From Gracilariopsis chorda (Eukaryota > Rhodophyta > Florideophyceae > Gracilariales > Gracilariaceae), in assembly GCA_003194525.1 (NCBI GenBank), contig NBIV01000194.1, positions 62,001 to 126,000 on the forward strand: a stretch of 64,000 nucleotides of DNA, given 5' to 3'. Of the stretch, positions 41,923 to 52,701 are shown one piece after another; positions within the stretch are counted from its first letter, which is position 1; every line of letters starts with the position of its first letter. The notes under the pieces were generated by a model that saw only the letters and a program-made list of their open reading frames with translations, searched no databases and was not told the DNA's origin. The position numbers were made by a program, and so were the translations under genes.

Positions 41923-43746
41923 ATGGCGACGGAAGCACCGCGCAAGGTCCTTAAATGTAAGTCCGGTTCGCCGGTTCTCCATCCCACTCTGGGTAACGAG
42001 CACCTAGCTGCGAACAGCGAATCTGCGACCAACTCTTCCGAGGTTCTTCCAACAACACGTACGCTTTCGCGGCCTTCTTCTCCGATTACTCGGCTTCCTT
42101 CATCTACAATGAACAACAACAACGACAACGGCAACGACAACGGCAACACCAGCAGCGACACACCGTTACAGTACTTCTCCGGATTTCGTTCCGTGCCTCT
42201 ACCGCAGAGCGGTCTCTCGACTCTGTCGCAACAAACAGGCACAAATGCGAGTGCGGCTCCCACGGGATGGTATCTAATGGCAGCGTGGCCGTCGTACGAC
42301 ATGCTGGTCGGGCTGCAGCCTTCGCAACATGCGATGAATCTCCGGCTGGCGCCGTGGTTCCACCCGACTGTGGTGTTCAATGATGCGCTTCTGGCGATGT
42401 ATACCGATGGAAACGGAATGCTCCCGGGTGACGTTCCGGCAATCGTGACCACTTCGTGGGATTGGCGCAATCGCATAGCGATACCCGTGCACACGGTAAT
42501 CCGACGGGGTTGGGAATCAGCAGCTTCCGCGCACGCGGCGTTGGTCTTACTCGCTCATCAACGGCTTCGCCGGGCTCCCTTTGAGTATCCCATCCCCGAT
42601 GGTATGGGCTCCGACATCGGATTGTATCGCACCCAAGGTGAAATGGGGTACCTCGACCGCCTCGCGGGTTTGGAACCACTCTTGTGGAGAAGCGTTCCCG
42701 CGGCGCGCCAAGACGCGGTGTGCTGGACACGACCGATCATTCGGGCTGAATTCCGCTATATGCGTCGCTTAGCGAGGGCCAACTTCTTGTCGATGATACG
42801 CTTTGAGTGGCGAGCACGGTCCCAATTCGGGTATTTGATTCCGTATCAGAACGTAGAAGTCGAACGCATCCGCGTGGTCAACCGACGGGGTCGGTACGTT
42901 CCGATTCCACCGTGGTGGTCGCATCTCGAAGCGTGCCGAGGTTGCTACATCAAGTTGCCTCCCGTGATCACGTATTACGGCTCATTCCTCATCGACGATC
43001 TTCAGTCCGGGCTCTGGTCCGTGGTGGTCACCGAATGGGCGGTCCGCACAGCGGCTTTCATCCTCTGGGAGGTTTATGACCAGTACAGACTGTGGTTCAT
43101 CCCGTTGCGGGTCCGTGCCGCCATCCGAGCGCTGGACTTACGAATCCCACTAGGTGGTGAGGCAAACGCTGACGAAGTAGCGGGGCTCCTCGATTTCATC
43201 GACCAGATTGACTGGGCTTCAGTTCCTCTAGAGCAGAGTGGGCGTACTGCCGGTAGCCGGATACAGGACCTGTCGCCAGGGCGTCGAACTCCGCTCGCGG
43301 GTGACTTCATCTACTTCAACCCTTGGGAGGGGCATGAGATCTCCGCGGAGGAAGCGAACGAGCTCCGGTTTGCACCGAGATATATCCCCGAGGGGCATCC
43401 GACCGGGTTTGTTGACGCCGATGAGTACTACAACGTCTACTACGGTGAGGATCCGATGTTCGACAACGAGCCCGACGAGGGTGCCGGTCACGCCGAGGCG
43501 GAGGGAGAACCATATGGTATGGATGCTCCTGGAGCCGCCCCAGCGAGTCAGCCGTCCAATCCGTCGGTCGTTCTTCCCACTGGTGGGTCCTCTACGCCAG
43601 GTGAGGCGAACGTGGCCCCTGCGGGTCAGGCTGCCGTGATCTCTCAGTTCCTCCGCCAAGTGGGGCTGGGAGGTAACGAGGCCAGTGGCGATGTCACCGC
43701 GATGCGGGATGCTCTGATAGCCCGACTCCAGGGAAATAACCACTAA
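41923..43746 (+). CDS. Antisense 607-aa ORF of the chromovirus, unknown function
   Basis: ATG at 41923 lies only 35 bp inside the 3' LTR; the frame is open to TAA at 43746. It runs opposite to gag-pol and converges on the end of pol with a 213-bp gap. Residues 1-65 are Ser/Thr-rich. An Asn/Asp/Gly tract (42108-42150) follows, encoded by short AACGACAACGGC repeats. The central 350 residues are rich in Trp, Arg and Tyr (WDWRNRIAIPVHTVIRRGWE; PPWWSHLEACRGC; WFIPLRVRAAIRAL) and look globular. The last 130 are acidic, then Pro/Ala/Gly-rich, ending in a short helix (TAMRDALIARLQG). There is no signal peptide or membrane segment. It matches no family I know. Some antisense ORFs between pol and the 3' LTR are known in plant gypsy elements; relation to those is unknown. 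Confidence 0.7.
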   Translation: MATEAPRKVLKCKSGSPVLHPTLGNEHLAANSESATNSSEVLPTTRTLSRPSSPITRLPSSTMNNNNDNGNDNGNTSSDTPLQYFSGFRSVPLPQSGLSTLSQQTGTNASAAPTGWYLMAAWPSYDMLVGLQPSQHAMNLRLAPWFHPTVVFNDALLAMYTDGNGMLPGDVPAIVTTSWDWRNRIAIPVHTVIRRGWESAASAHAALVLLAHQRLRRAPFEYPIPDGMGSDIGLYRTQGEMGYLDRLAGLEPLLWRSVPAARQDAVCWTRPIIRAEFRYMRRLARANFLSMIRFEWRARSQFGYLIPYQNVEVERIRVVNRRGRYVPIPPWWSHLEACRGCYIKLPPVITYYGSFLIDDLQSGLWSVVVTEWAVRTAAFILWEVYDQYRLWFIPLRVRAAIRALDLRIPLGGEANADEVAGLLDFIDQIDWASVPLEQSGRTAGSRIQDLSPGRRTPLAGDFIYFNPWEGHEISAEEANELRFAPRYIPEGHPTGFVDADEYYNVYYGEDPMFDNEPDEGAGHAEAEGEPYGMDAPGAAPASQPSNPSVVLPTGGSSTPGEANVAPAGQAAVISQFLRQVGLGGNEASGDVTAMRDALIARLQGNNH

Positions 43747-43959
43747 GGTGGGGGCAGTTCCAACCCGTAAGGGGGCGTGTTCCCTCACCATGGGGGGGCA
43801 AACTTGTGACGTAGTGTAGTCCTTCGACTAGTCTGTGTTCCATCGATCGTATCGAATAAAATCCAAGTTGACTTGTGTTCCTTCTTCTTTCCTTTCCTTT
43901 CTTCCTTTCCATACCACAACTCTATCCTTCATTTCCTTCCTTCCACCGCAGTGGCTTGC

Positions 43960-46900
43960 TTATCCCAGTTGGGCGTTTATCACCGATGCCGGGATTCCCG
44001 TTCGCGTTCTGCGATGATATGAAACCACTTTAGAACGTGGGAGGTGCTCTATCGGCTCATCCGAATCATATTCGGGCCTGAAACCGTACCAGCGTACGCG
44101 GTACTGGATGTAACCATCTGGATGGTAAGAATGTTCCACAATGTGGTCAACGACAAACTCCTGTTTGTAGACTTCCCGGCCTCGCCGTGTTCGCATTATC
44201 GCGTCCTGCACGGCATGCTCTACCACCACTGGTGGGTGTTGGACAGTCTTCCCCGGAAGGGGCATGGCTTGGTACAGCCTGTCCATGCCCTTTGAGGGGT
44301 CATTAACCGGTTTCCGGGTAGGTTCATCCGTTTCGCGGGTCTGGAGGTCCTCGGCACGGCCGGTTGCGTCGACCACTTGATGGTGCGTATCGGGACCCTT
44401 GCTGTGGGTTAAAGTATCCCGCTTCGCGGTTTCTTCGCTCCTTGAGGGGGCTTCTAACGCATCTGAAAGATGAGCATCTGGGTCGCGAACCACTGGTTTG
44501 TGTGTAGATATCCGTCTTGACGGGGGTGCTTCAGACGACGAAGTCGGTTGTACCACGGTGCGTCGTACAGTACGCGTCGACTCGCCTCGGGCGGTAATTA
44601 GTGCCTTTGCCGTCCGTACGGTGTCGGGGTCACGTGCCGTTTGCAACGGATGGTCGAGGGTTGTCCGCGCCGTGTTGCGTTCCGCCTCCTCACGTGAGGG
44701 CGGTTGCAACGGTGCTGCCGGTCTGTTCTGCCGTGCAGTAGAAGTTACCACGTCCGATGTAGTCGGCTTAGAGGATCCCGCGAGGGCCTGCTCTGCATTA
44801 TCCAGCGTAGCTGTTGTTGACGAACCGTGACCCACGGAATGCGGATCAACGCTCGACGGCACAGCCGGTTCAGTATCGCGAACGCGAATAGTTTCCTGCA
44901 ACGATTTCACTTTGGCGAGAGACTTCCCACTGCGTGGTGCATTTTGACGACTAGAATCCCGGTGGGGAGTGCGATCTGGCGCAGATGCGGTAGAAATTCC
45001 TCGAGAGGGTTCAGCGGGAGCTGTAGCGCGCAAATGCGAAGATGGCACGTCAGTAGACGGAACAATCGGTCCACTAGTATCCTTTTCGATGTTTCCGGAG
45101 GTCCGTGCACCACGGTTGTCATGACGCGACGAAGCGGTCTCAGTCTCTCGACGAGAGTTAGGGTTCTCCTCCCCCTCCTTAGATGGAGCGGCATGGGGAG
45201 TGGTAGAAGCGCCCAAACTGCGGGGATAGACACCGCGTGGTGGCGTTAGAGAAGAAAGGCCATTCGGGCCTGCGTCCGATAAGGACGGTATATCTGAGAG
45301 TCCCCTTGAAGGGTGTGGCAACACAGAAGGCCTGTTAACCACAGATGTGGGTTGTTCCACTGGGGTGTGTTGGTTCTCATCTTGGTAAGCAACCTCTACG
45401 GAAGGTGGCGGTGCCATAACAACGAGATCGCGGGAAATCCGCTCGTGAGCGTCGTTCATTTCCACCGCTAAGGTGTCGTTATCCACTGATATGACCTTGT
45501 AGGGACCGTCCGCGACGGGTGAGAGCTTATGCCGTTTCTCCTTATCAGGGTTCCAGTGCTCCTTACGGACGAGGACGTAGTCACCTTTCGTAATTAGCGG
45601 TGCAGTACCTCGTACACGAGAGTCAAAATCACGCTTGTACGCGGCCTGTGCACGTGCCATGGAGCTCCGGGCGACCGGGATTAACTTTGTAAGCCACGCT
45701 TTCCATCGTTGGCGATAATCCTTCACGGAAGGGAAGTTTGCCAGCGTAGGCTGGGGTTCCAACGCTACGGCGGGCGGATGACGCGAAAGTACCAATTCAA
45801 ATGGAGTCAAACCCGTTTTACGATGTACCTGTGTGTAATACGCAAACGTCAAGACGTCAGTGTACAGGTCCCATGTTTTGGGGTGATCAGCAACGTAAGA
45901 ACGGAGAGAGGCTAACGGCGTTCGGTTAAACCGCTCGACTTGCCCATTACACTGGGGGTGGTAGGTCGTTGTGAACAGATTCTTGATATCGAGAATCCGA
46001 CACACGTCCTCAAAGAATCGCGATGCGAATTGCTTTCCGTTATCGGATAGAATGTTAACCGGTGGTCCGTACACAAATACCCAATGGGTGACGAAGGCTT
46101 GCGCCACCGCGAAAGCGGATATCTTCCGTAAAGGTACGGTGCGAACCAACTTGGAGAAATGATCCGTGATAACGAGTAAAAACTTATGTCCACGCTTTGT
46201 GGTGAGCAGCGGTCCCAAGAGGTCAATAGCGACAAACTCGAGAGGGGCCCGTGCTGGAAATAACTTCAACTTCGTTGAGTGCTTCCGGAGTTTGACCCGG
46301 TTTTTGGCACACTCCGTGCATGACCGCACAGTCGCGTAGTAGTCCACAGCCATGGCTGGCCAATAGTAACTCCGTCGCAACGTGAGGTAAAGTTTCCGTC
46401 CACCGGCGTGTCCACCAAGTTTCGCATAGTGCGACAAGTGCAACACTCTAGATTGTAGAGTATGCGGTACCACTACCTGTGGGGTTGTTTGAACCGTCCT
46501 GACGAGGTATCCAACATCATTCACCTCGAAAGGGAGTTGCGCACCGCCATTAAGTCGGGCGCGAATCTGAGTACAGAAGGGATCACCTTGTTGTTCTCTG
46601 ACCATCTCCTCCGGGGGTATTGGCACAAAATTACCCGGTGGGGGTTTCTGAGCATCGTCCGAGACGAGTAGTGCGTCCAGTTCATCATCCGATTCCGGTT
46701 CTTCATCCGAGTTATCGGGTTCACGGTCCGGGGCCTCCGGTTCTCGACCGTTGACGATGAAGCAAGAAATGTCCTCGTCCCCAGCGGGTAGAGTTTCACC
46801 ATCCGTGGGTAAACGCGACAGCGCGTCCGCCTGAGCGTTCTTTGTGCCCTTCTTGTAGATCACCTCGAAGTCAAATTCCGCAAGGCGGAGCCTCCAACGC

Positions 46901-49242
46901 ATTAAGCGGCCTGACGGTTCAGAGACTGTCATGAGCCATCGTAATGATGATTGATCCGTGTAAACGGTGAAATGCACACCCATAAGATAGGGGCGGAGAG
47001 TGGAGAGTGCCCACACAACTGCAAGACACTCTTTCTCCGAGACGGAGTAATTCCGCTCGTGAACGTTCAGTGAGCGTTACCAGTACCCAGTAGGGGTTCG
47101 TTCTTCTTCGGGAGTTGTCTGAAAGAGAGCGCAACCTACTTGGTAGTCACTAGCATCCGTGTCTACGGTAAACGGTAGTCCGGGTTTCGGTAACGATAAG
47201 ATCGGTGCTGATGTTACAGCCTCCTTGAGGGAGTTAAACGCCTTCGTCTCGATGGACGTAAAGGGTTCCAATTTCGGTGGTTGGCCTTTCCGCAAGAGCG
47301 CGTTCAAGGGTGCTGAGATATCCGCACAACTCGGGATAAACCGTCGATAGACGTTGACTAATCCTAGAAAGGAGCGTAGTTCCGTTTGAGTGGCGGGTTC
47401 CTTCGCTTGACGGAGCGACTTAACTCGAGCTTCCTCGATCATCACACGCCCAGGGCGGATTATGTGGCCCAGATACTTCACTGTATCTGTAAAGAACTCA
47501 CATTTCCTCAACTTGAGAGTAACTCCAGCTTCACGTACCGTGGTCATGATATCTCTCACGTGCGTGAGGTGGTCATCCAGATTATCTGAGAATACTATGA
47601 TATCGTCCAGGTAGACGAGGCATGTACGGCATTTGAAGCGAGCCAGTAGTATGTCGATAGCACGCTGGAAAGTAGCGGGAGCATTGGTCAAACCAAAAGG
47701 CATCCGTTTGAAACGGTAGAGTCCGGACTGACAGACAAAAGCAGGCTTGTCGCGGTCCTGTTCCCTGACGGGCACCTGCCAGTATCCCCAATTGGCGTCT
47801 AGAGCCGTGAAAACGGTAGCATTTCCGAGTGAATCGATGTACTCATCCATTCGTGGGATCGGGTACACATCCTTGATGGTTACGGCGTTCAGTCGACGGT
47901 AGTCGATGCAAAAGCGCCAGGATCCATCCGGTTTTGGAGCCAGTACCACTGGGGATGCCCACGGCGATTGAGCCGGTTCTATTACTCCAGCTCGGAGTAT
48001 CTTTTCCACTTGGAATTCTTCCTCTTCTCGAGCTTTAGGGCCTGCCCTATAGGGGTGCTGAGCGATCGGCCTGGTATCAGGTAGCAAGTAAATCCGGTGC
48101 TCCGTTGTAGTAATCTCACCTAGGGAGCCATCCCACATCGTGGTGAAATTCCGTAGCATCTCACGGAGACGTTCACGGTGCGATTCCGGCACATGACCGA
48201 GGTCAAGTTCCTCGAGTTCTTTCACGGGATCAATCCGGTCGTAACTCGTTGGAACCGGCTTAGCATCCGAGCATTTCGGCATTTGGACGGCAGTGTCCTC
48301 CCCCTCCTTAGAGTGAACGAGACCGAGGACGTCGGCGGCGGTCATTCTCGTGGGAACCATCGCGGTGGGGTGGGGCATTACCGAACCAATGACTTGGTTT
48401 TTCACCAGTGAATGGGGCGTAGAGCCTAGATTGGCGACCAGCACGTTGAACGGTTTATTGGGCTCAATTTGAGCTACTCCATTCGCCACAGCGAGTTGAT
48501 ACCTATCATATAAGGATGAAAGGGGTTGAATTACTCGTAAACCGTGTTGACGGAAGGTGACTCGTACCCAAACTTGAGATTCCGGTGGAAGTTGGACAGA
48601 CGCGGCAACGCGGAGCTTTGTAGAGTCCCGGGAAGCAGGTGGGGGTTCCTGCGCAGCAGGTAATGGAACGTGCTTCTTCGAGGCACGTAGTAGAGGACGA
48701 CGTACGATCGAAACGGAGGAGCCGGCTTCCATTTCCACACGTCTTAGACGTGGCCTGATGGCATCGACGAATCTGTCACAGAAGTCGCATCCCAAGATCA
48801 AAGGGGCGGCAAGTTTCCGACAAACAATAAAGTTGAGTTTCACAAGAAAGGAGCCAAGGCGCACGACCAGGTCGATTGTCCCAACCGTTGATAACGGGTT
48901 ATCATTCGCATCCGCGACATCCGGTATCACGCCATGGCGGATCTGAGACTGCAATGACGGTGGCAGGAGCGACTCAACGATGAAGTTCGGGCCTGCACCT
49001 GTGTCCAAAACAGTGAGAACTCGCACCATAAACTGGGTGGAAAGGCCAAGGTCAGCATATAACTTGTATTTTCTCTTGGCCATTACCAAAACTCTGTCCG
49101 GGAACCGGTTGTTTCGAACAAGTTTCCACGGTCGACGCAGAACACTAAAGTGTTCAGAGTTCACGTCTGAGACGGCCTGTTTCCTAGTAAGGATTTTGAC
49201 CGGGGAGCGAGGCAGTGACGCCTCGGGCGCCTTCAACCTCAA
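43960..49242 (-). pseudogene. Chromovirus pol (PR-RT-RH-IN-chromodomain), one nonsense codon
   Basis: One frame of about 1,760 codons interrupted only by TAA at 47077-47079, in RNase H just after TGYW where relatives have Ser. Protease: LDTGAGPNFI (first D about 49005). RT: WRFCIDYRRLNAVTIKD, FTALDANWGYWQVPV, MPFGLTNAPATFQRA, and YLDD at 47602-47613. RNase H: FTVDTDASDYQVG; the motif continues after the stop (STLRPYLMGVHFTVYTDQ). Integrase: H2C2 finger (HYAKLGGHAGGRKLY ... CTECAKN), AIDLLGP, LSDNGKQF and NGQVERFNRT (D, D, E), then the GPY motif (DGPYKVISV). A Ser/Thr/Arg-rich, probably disordered linker of nearly 400 residues follows. The C-terminal chromodomain (EFVVDHIVEH, YRVRWYGF, DSDEPIEHLP) is at about 44020-44165. 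The frame is also open upstream of 49242, overlapping gag in the -1 frame near 49280, so frameshift expression from gag is plausible. Confidence 0.92.
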
Positions 49243-49280
49243 CTCTGAGGGCGCCTCTCCCGTAGGGGAGACTCCCGAAA

Positions 49281-51381
49281 TCAGTTTTCTTGAGCCCGTT
49301 CCGCCTGAGGCGGGGTCTCAGAATCCTGAAACACTAGCAGTGGAGCGCTAGCGGGGGTGTCTTGTCGAACAAGACGGGGGTTAGTGACCTGCTCAGCAGG
49401 GGAAAGCAACGCGTGTCGCGGGTTCGTATCCGGGATATTCCAGGGGAAGTCCGTCTTCGCTCGTAAGTACGAGGCAATCGGAACGGTCTGCTTCTCCGCT
49501 GGAGTGAGGGCTTCATAGTTACCGATCACTCGGGTTACTTGTCTCATAGTGAGGATGCAGTCCGGTGAAATGTGACTGTGTTCGTGACATATGTGGCATA
49601 CGACTCCAGAGCGTGGGGGCGGCTGACCGGAACGAGCATCCGTGTGTCTCACCGCTGGGCGGGAATCCTTCCATCCACTCTCGCACCATTCGAATAGGGG
49701 ATGCGAGGTCCGTGAACACGGGGTCCGTCAACATACAGCAGGGAATTCTCCTGAGCTGTGTCGTAGGACGCATCCGTCGTGGACGGCAGTTCCGTGGTCG
49801 CAATAGACTGAGCACTGGCCTGAGTGAGGTAAACGTTATCGTAGTCCCTTGAAGGGCGTCCACTCGCTGCTAGCTATAAAGATGGTGAACTGGCTTCCAT
49901 CATCAACGCCTTGGCGGGACGAGACTTCGATGCAGGGATACGAGCTCGAAGTGCATCACCTTCCGCTTGCGCGTGTTGAATCAACTCCAGGTAGGTGGTG
50001 TTACGACGATCCTCCCGATATCGGGCCACCAGCGTACGGATTGCCGGATCCAATCCATCGATGTACATGGTGCAGCGCTCTCCGGAGGAGTAAACATTGC
50101 CCACCTGTGGAAAGCCTTATTAAGGCGTACCGAGAATTCGGTTTCCGTCTCTCCAGATTTCTGGCGGGTATCGCGTAAAGCGAGAATAGCCGCTTGAATA
50201 GCGTTGTTCGTCGCGTAGGATCGCAAGAGGTACTGAACCGCTTCCGGCCAGCACGTTACACTTCCTTCGGAGGCTCGGGAAGAACCTCTTACAGAGTTGT
50301 ACTGATCCTCGGCGAGGCCACGTAGAAAATACGGTAGGGCAATAAACGCCTGTCCTTCGTTCATACCAAGTATGTCCGCTTCGGAAACGAACCTTCCGAG
50401 GAAGTCTAACACCAATATGGGATCCTCTCCAGAAAAGGACTGGTTACGAAGGGAAAGCTGCATACGCTTTATGCAGTCCTTCACCTTACCCGTACCACGG
50501 GGTGTACGATCCAATGAGGAGTCCTCAAGCCGATAATATCGGTACGATACCAACCTCTTGTAGAGGGGATTAGTACATTTGAGTTCCCTCAATCCTAAGT
50601 GTTTCCTTCCCTTCCTCCGGGGGCGAATCACACCTTGGGTGGAAGAAGACCGTTTAGAATAGGACGGGCGTCGGCGACGATCATCGTCCGACGAAGAATC
50701 CGACGACACCGAACCATCTGAATTGTGAGAATCCTGTGAAGACAGGGAGGAATCCGACGAGTCGGGATCGTGCTTGGGCTGCTTCTTACGAGTGCGGCGG
50801 GTAGAATCTTTCTTCTCGCGCTTCGCTTTTTGCGAGACAGCAGCGGCTTCACCCGGGACGTTGTCATCCATCAAGATAGTTTGCTCCAACGTCCTCAGAC
50901 GGGCACTGACACGATCAAATCGGGTTTCCACATTCTCAACATAGTTGGCAGGGCCACCAAAACATTCCAACACAATGTTGACATCCGCCCTTAAAAGGCG
51001 AATGTCCTCAACCAAATCATTCATAGAAGAGGTGTCAAACCTGACACGCAGGACTTCAAACTCCTCCACGAGGGCATTGTGTGCTTCACGCATCTCCTCA
51101 AGCTGTGCTTGGACACTAGGGGGGGCGTTGGTATCGGGGTCTCCCCTCCGGAGTGCAGCTACATCGGCAGAAGCCGGGTCGACACCAGAGTTGGGAGCGT
51201 CCTTCAACGCCTTAGGCGGGGGTTTCTGGGCTCTCGACGAGTCTTGGCCCTTCGACTTGCCTTTCAAAGTGGCACGTCGAGGGTGGCCAGCGGGGACCTT
51301 CGAGATCTCTGCCTGTTCCACGTCACTGACGGAACGACTCCGCGTGACAACGGGTTCGGCGGAGGATGGTCGCCGAGACAT
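49281..51381 (-). pseudogene. Chromovirus gag with zinc knuckle, broken
   Basis: ATG at 51381 (MSRRPSSAEP), since the upstream GTG-like start is less likely. The N-terminal third is charged and helical, with a Ser/Asp-rich tract (about 50680-50780). The capsid-like region has FSGEDPILVLDFLGRFVSE, YFLRGLAEDQYN and YLLRSYATNNAIQ. A frame change near 50100 is needed to continue as NVYSSGERCTMYIDGLDP and RYREDRRNTTYLELI. A TAG lies at 49874-49876. A second frame change near 49655 leads to CHICHEHSHISPDC, a CCHC zinc knuckle (49652-49281 frame). So this copy's Gag cannot be made as one protein. Length and order match chromoviral Gag. Confidence 0.85.
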
Positions 51382-51477
51382 GTGTAGACCAAAAACTCCC
51401 ACGAAGTGGTAATAAACCAAAAATTTGGTCAGTGAATCTCCGAGGAGAGGTCATACAAAACCTAACCGTTTCCGATT

Positions 51478-51493
51478 CTAGGTCGGGAGACCA
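51478..51493 (-). other. Primer-binding site
   Basis: Three bases after the 5' LTR, the element reads TGGTCTCCCGACCTAG, beginning with TGG as expected for pairing to a tRNA 3' CCA end. The matching tRNA would end ...GGTCGGGAGACCA; I cannot name it from this window. Confidence 0.75.
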
Positions 51494-51496
51494 CTT

Positions 51497-52400
51497 TGTA
51501 GTGCAATACCCGCAAGCGGGACAACACACGAAGACGTTCGGAATCTTCCTCTCACGAGGGTAACACAGCGAACGGAGCCTCTCCGGATGAGCACGACGAA
51601 GTCGGGTTGTAAAGCCGAGGCTCACCCTCACGCCAAGCGGGGAGAGTTGAAACGGTAGGATTAGGATCACCACGAATGGGAAAACAGCCCTTCCAAGGAG
51701 AACGAGTCCACGTAAGTGGGGGGAAGACGTCACGGGATACCGGCACGAGAGACACGCGTCAGCGGTGACGAGCAACCACACAAAGGGGTAGAAACCACGA
51801 GAGTGGGGTAAGGGAAATACGGGGGATGCCCGATTGGGGGTGACAGGGGTGTGGGCCAACGGGACCACGGAAAAAGGTACAAAGGAAACCCTATACAGGG
51901 GCGAGAACACGGCGGTGGTTAATTAAGTGACAAGTGCCCAAGGCGGTGATACTCCTAGTGACGCAGGGTGGATAGGTCTACCGTTAGTAACGCGGCTTTA
52001 CCTCCGAGGAGTGTAGAAGACTCGCGAAAGCGGAAAAGACTTAGAGCCAAGAACCCTGGTTGGGGAAGTTTACTCAGTGTCAGGGCGAGGTCGCCGAGCC
52101 ACTATATAGTGTAGTAATCTCCCTACTGTAGCGTAGATAAATAATAAATAATAAATATAAGTTAACTAAATGTCCACACCGTGGTGCCAACCTCCTCTTG
52201 ACTATCCGTGTCACACGTGGTCCACTCACGCCTTGGGCGGCACACGGCGCATGCACAGCTGTGCACCTGGCGCACAGTGCGGATCCGCTGAAGGCTGAGA
52301 CACCCGCTAATAGCGGTAGTAATCATAAACACGCGAAAGCGGCAAAAACACCAAGTCCACAGGGCATCGCTGAGTCTTCCTCCTTGAGGATTGCACTTCA
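51497..52400 (-). repeat. 5' LTR of the chromovirus
   Basis: 904 bp, partner of 40986-41887, with the same TG...CA tips and palindromic TATA (52100-52111). It should drive the gag-pol transcript leftward. Confidence 0.95.
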
Positions 52401-52688
52401 GTACGCGAAGAAGAAGTGTGAGCAAGAAGTAAGAAGAAGAAGAAGAAGTACGAACGCACAAGTTTTTTACTCTGTGTTCAGAAGATCTATCACTAGGTGA
52501 TCAAGTACCGCCAGTTGGCTACACTCCCTATGGGGGACCGGCACCATCTTTGTTTGACGCCTCGGACATCTGGCGTGTATCGCCTGATTTTCGAGGAACC
52601 GGAATGTCGGAGGAACACATCGTGAGTCTGTTACTCAAGCACTTTGGCGCCTGCGAGTTCCGTTCAAAGAACGAAGGAACCCTCGGCT
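52401..52688 (+). pseudogene. C-terminal end of another LTR element's ORF
   Basis: A plus-strand frame from about 52475 to a TAA near 52688 reads LSLGDQVPPVGYTPYGG, PSLFDASDIWRVSPDFRG and HIVSLLLKHFGACEF. I recognise no domain. Its position directly before a polypurine tract and an LTR-like sequence suggests it is the 3' coding end of a different LTR retrotransposon. It is cut on the left by the chromovirus LTR. GAAGAA-rich DNA (52405-52450) lies at the junction. Confidence 0.35.
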
Positions 52689-52689
52689 A

Positions 52690-52701
52690 AGGAGGGGGAG
52701 A
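52690..52701 (+). other. Polypurine tract of the second LTR element
   Basis: AGGAGGGGGAGA directly precedes a TG dinucleotide that opens an LTR-like sequence. It closely resembles the PPT of the full-length chromovirus. Confidence 0.55.

Larger units (their letters stand above)
40986..52400 (-). mobile_element. Full-length Ty3/gypsy chromovirus with antisense ORF
   Basis: The element is 11,415 bp on the minus strand: 5' LTR (51497-52400), PBS, gag, pol (protease-RT-RNase H-integrase-chromodomain), an antisense ORF, PPT, 3' LTR (40986-41887). By eye the LTRs differ at about 18 substitutions and 2 single-base indels in 900 bp, so insertion was fairly recent. Gag carries a few lesions and pol one stop codon. 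The bases outside the two LTRs (CTTCT on the left, GTACG on the right) do not match, so no target duplication is present. The left flank is copia RT; the right flank is the end of another LTR element. The C-terminal chromodomain places it in the chromovirus lineage. Confidence 0.93.

Noticed and set aside
41838-42494. 218-codon minus-strand frame under the antisense ORF
   Set aside because: Overlaps the 607-codon ORF and the LTR end; GC-rich shadow frame with Arg/Pro/Ser bias.
43228-43791. 187-codon minus-strand frame
   Set aside because: Shadow of the 607-codon ORF in GC-rich sequence; no motif.
44827-45249. 140-codon plus-strand frame opposite pol
   Set aside because: Antisense shadow of the low-complexity linker of pol; no independent support.
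49270-49300. Programmed -1 frameshift site between gag and pol
   Set aside because: The -1 overlap exists, but the local sequence (CAAGAAAACTGA) is not a canonical slippery heptamer; not claimed as a feature.
50945-51412. 155-codon plus-strand frame opposite gag
   Set aside because: Antisense shadow of the chromovirus gag, which has clear capsid motifs.
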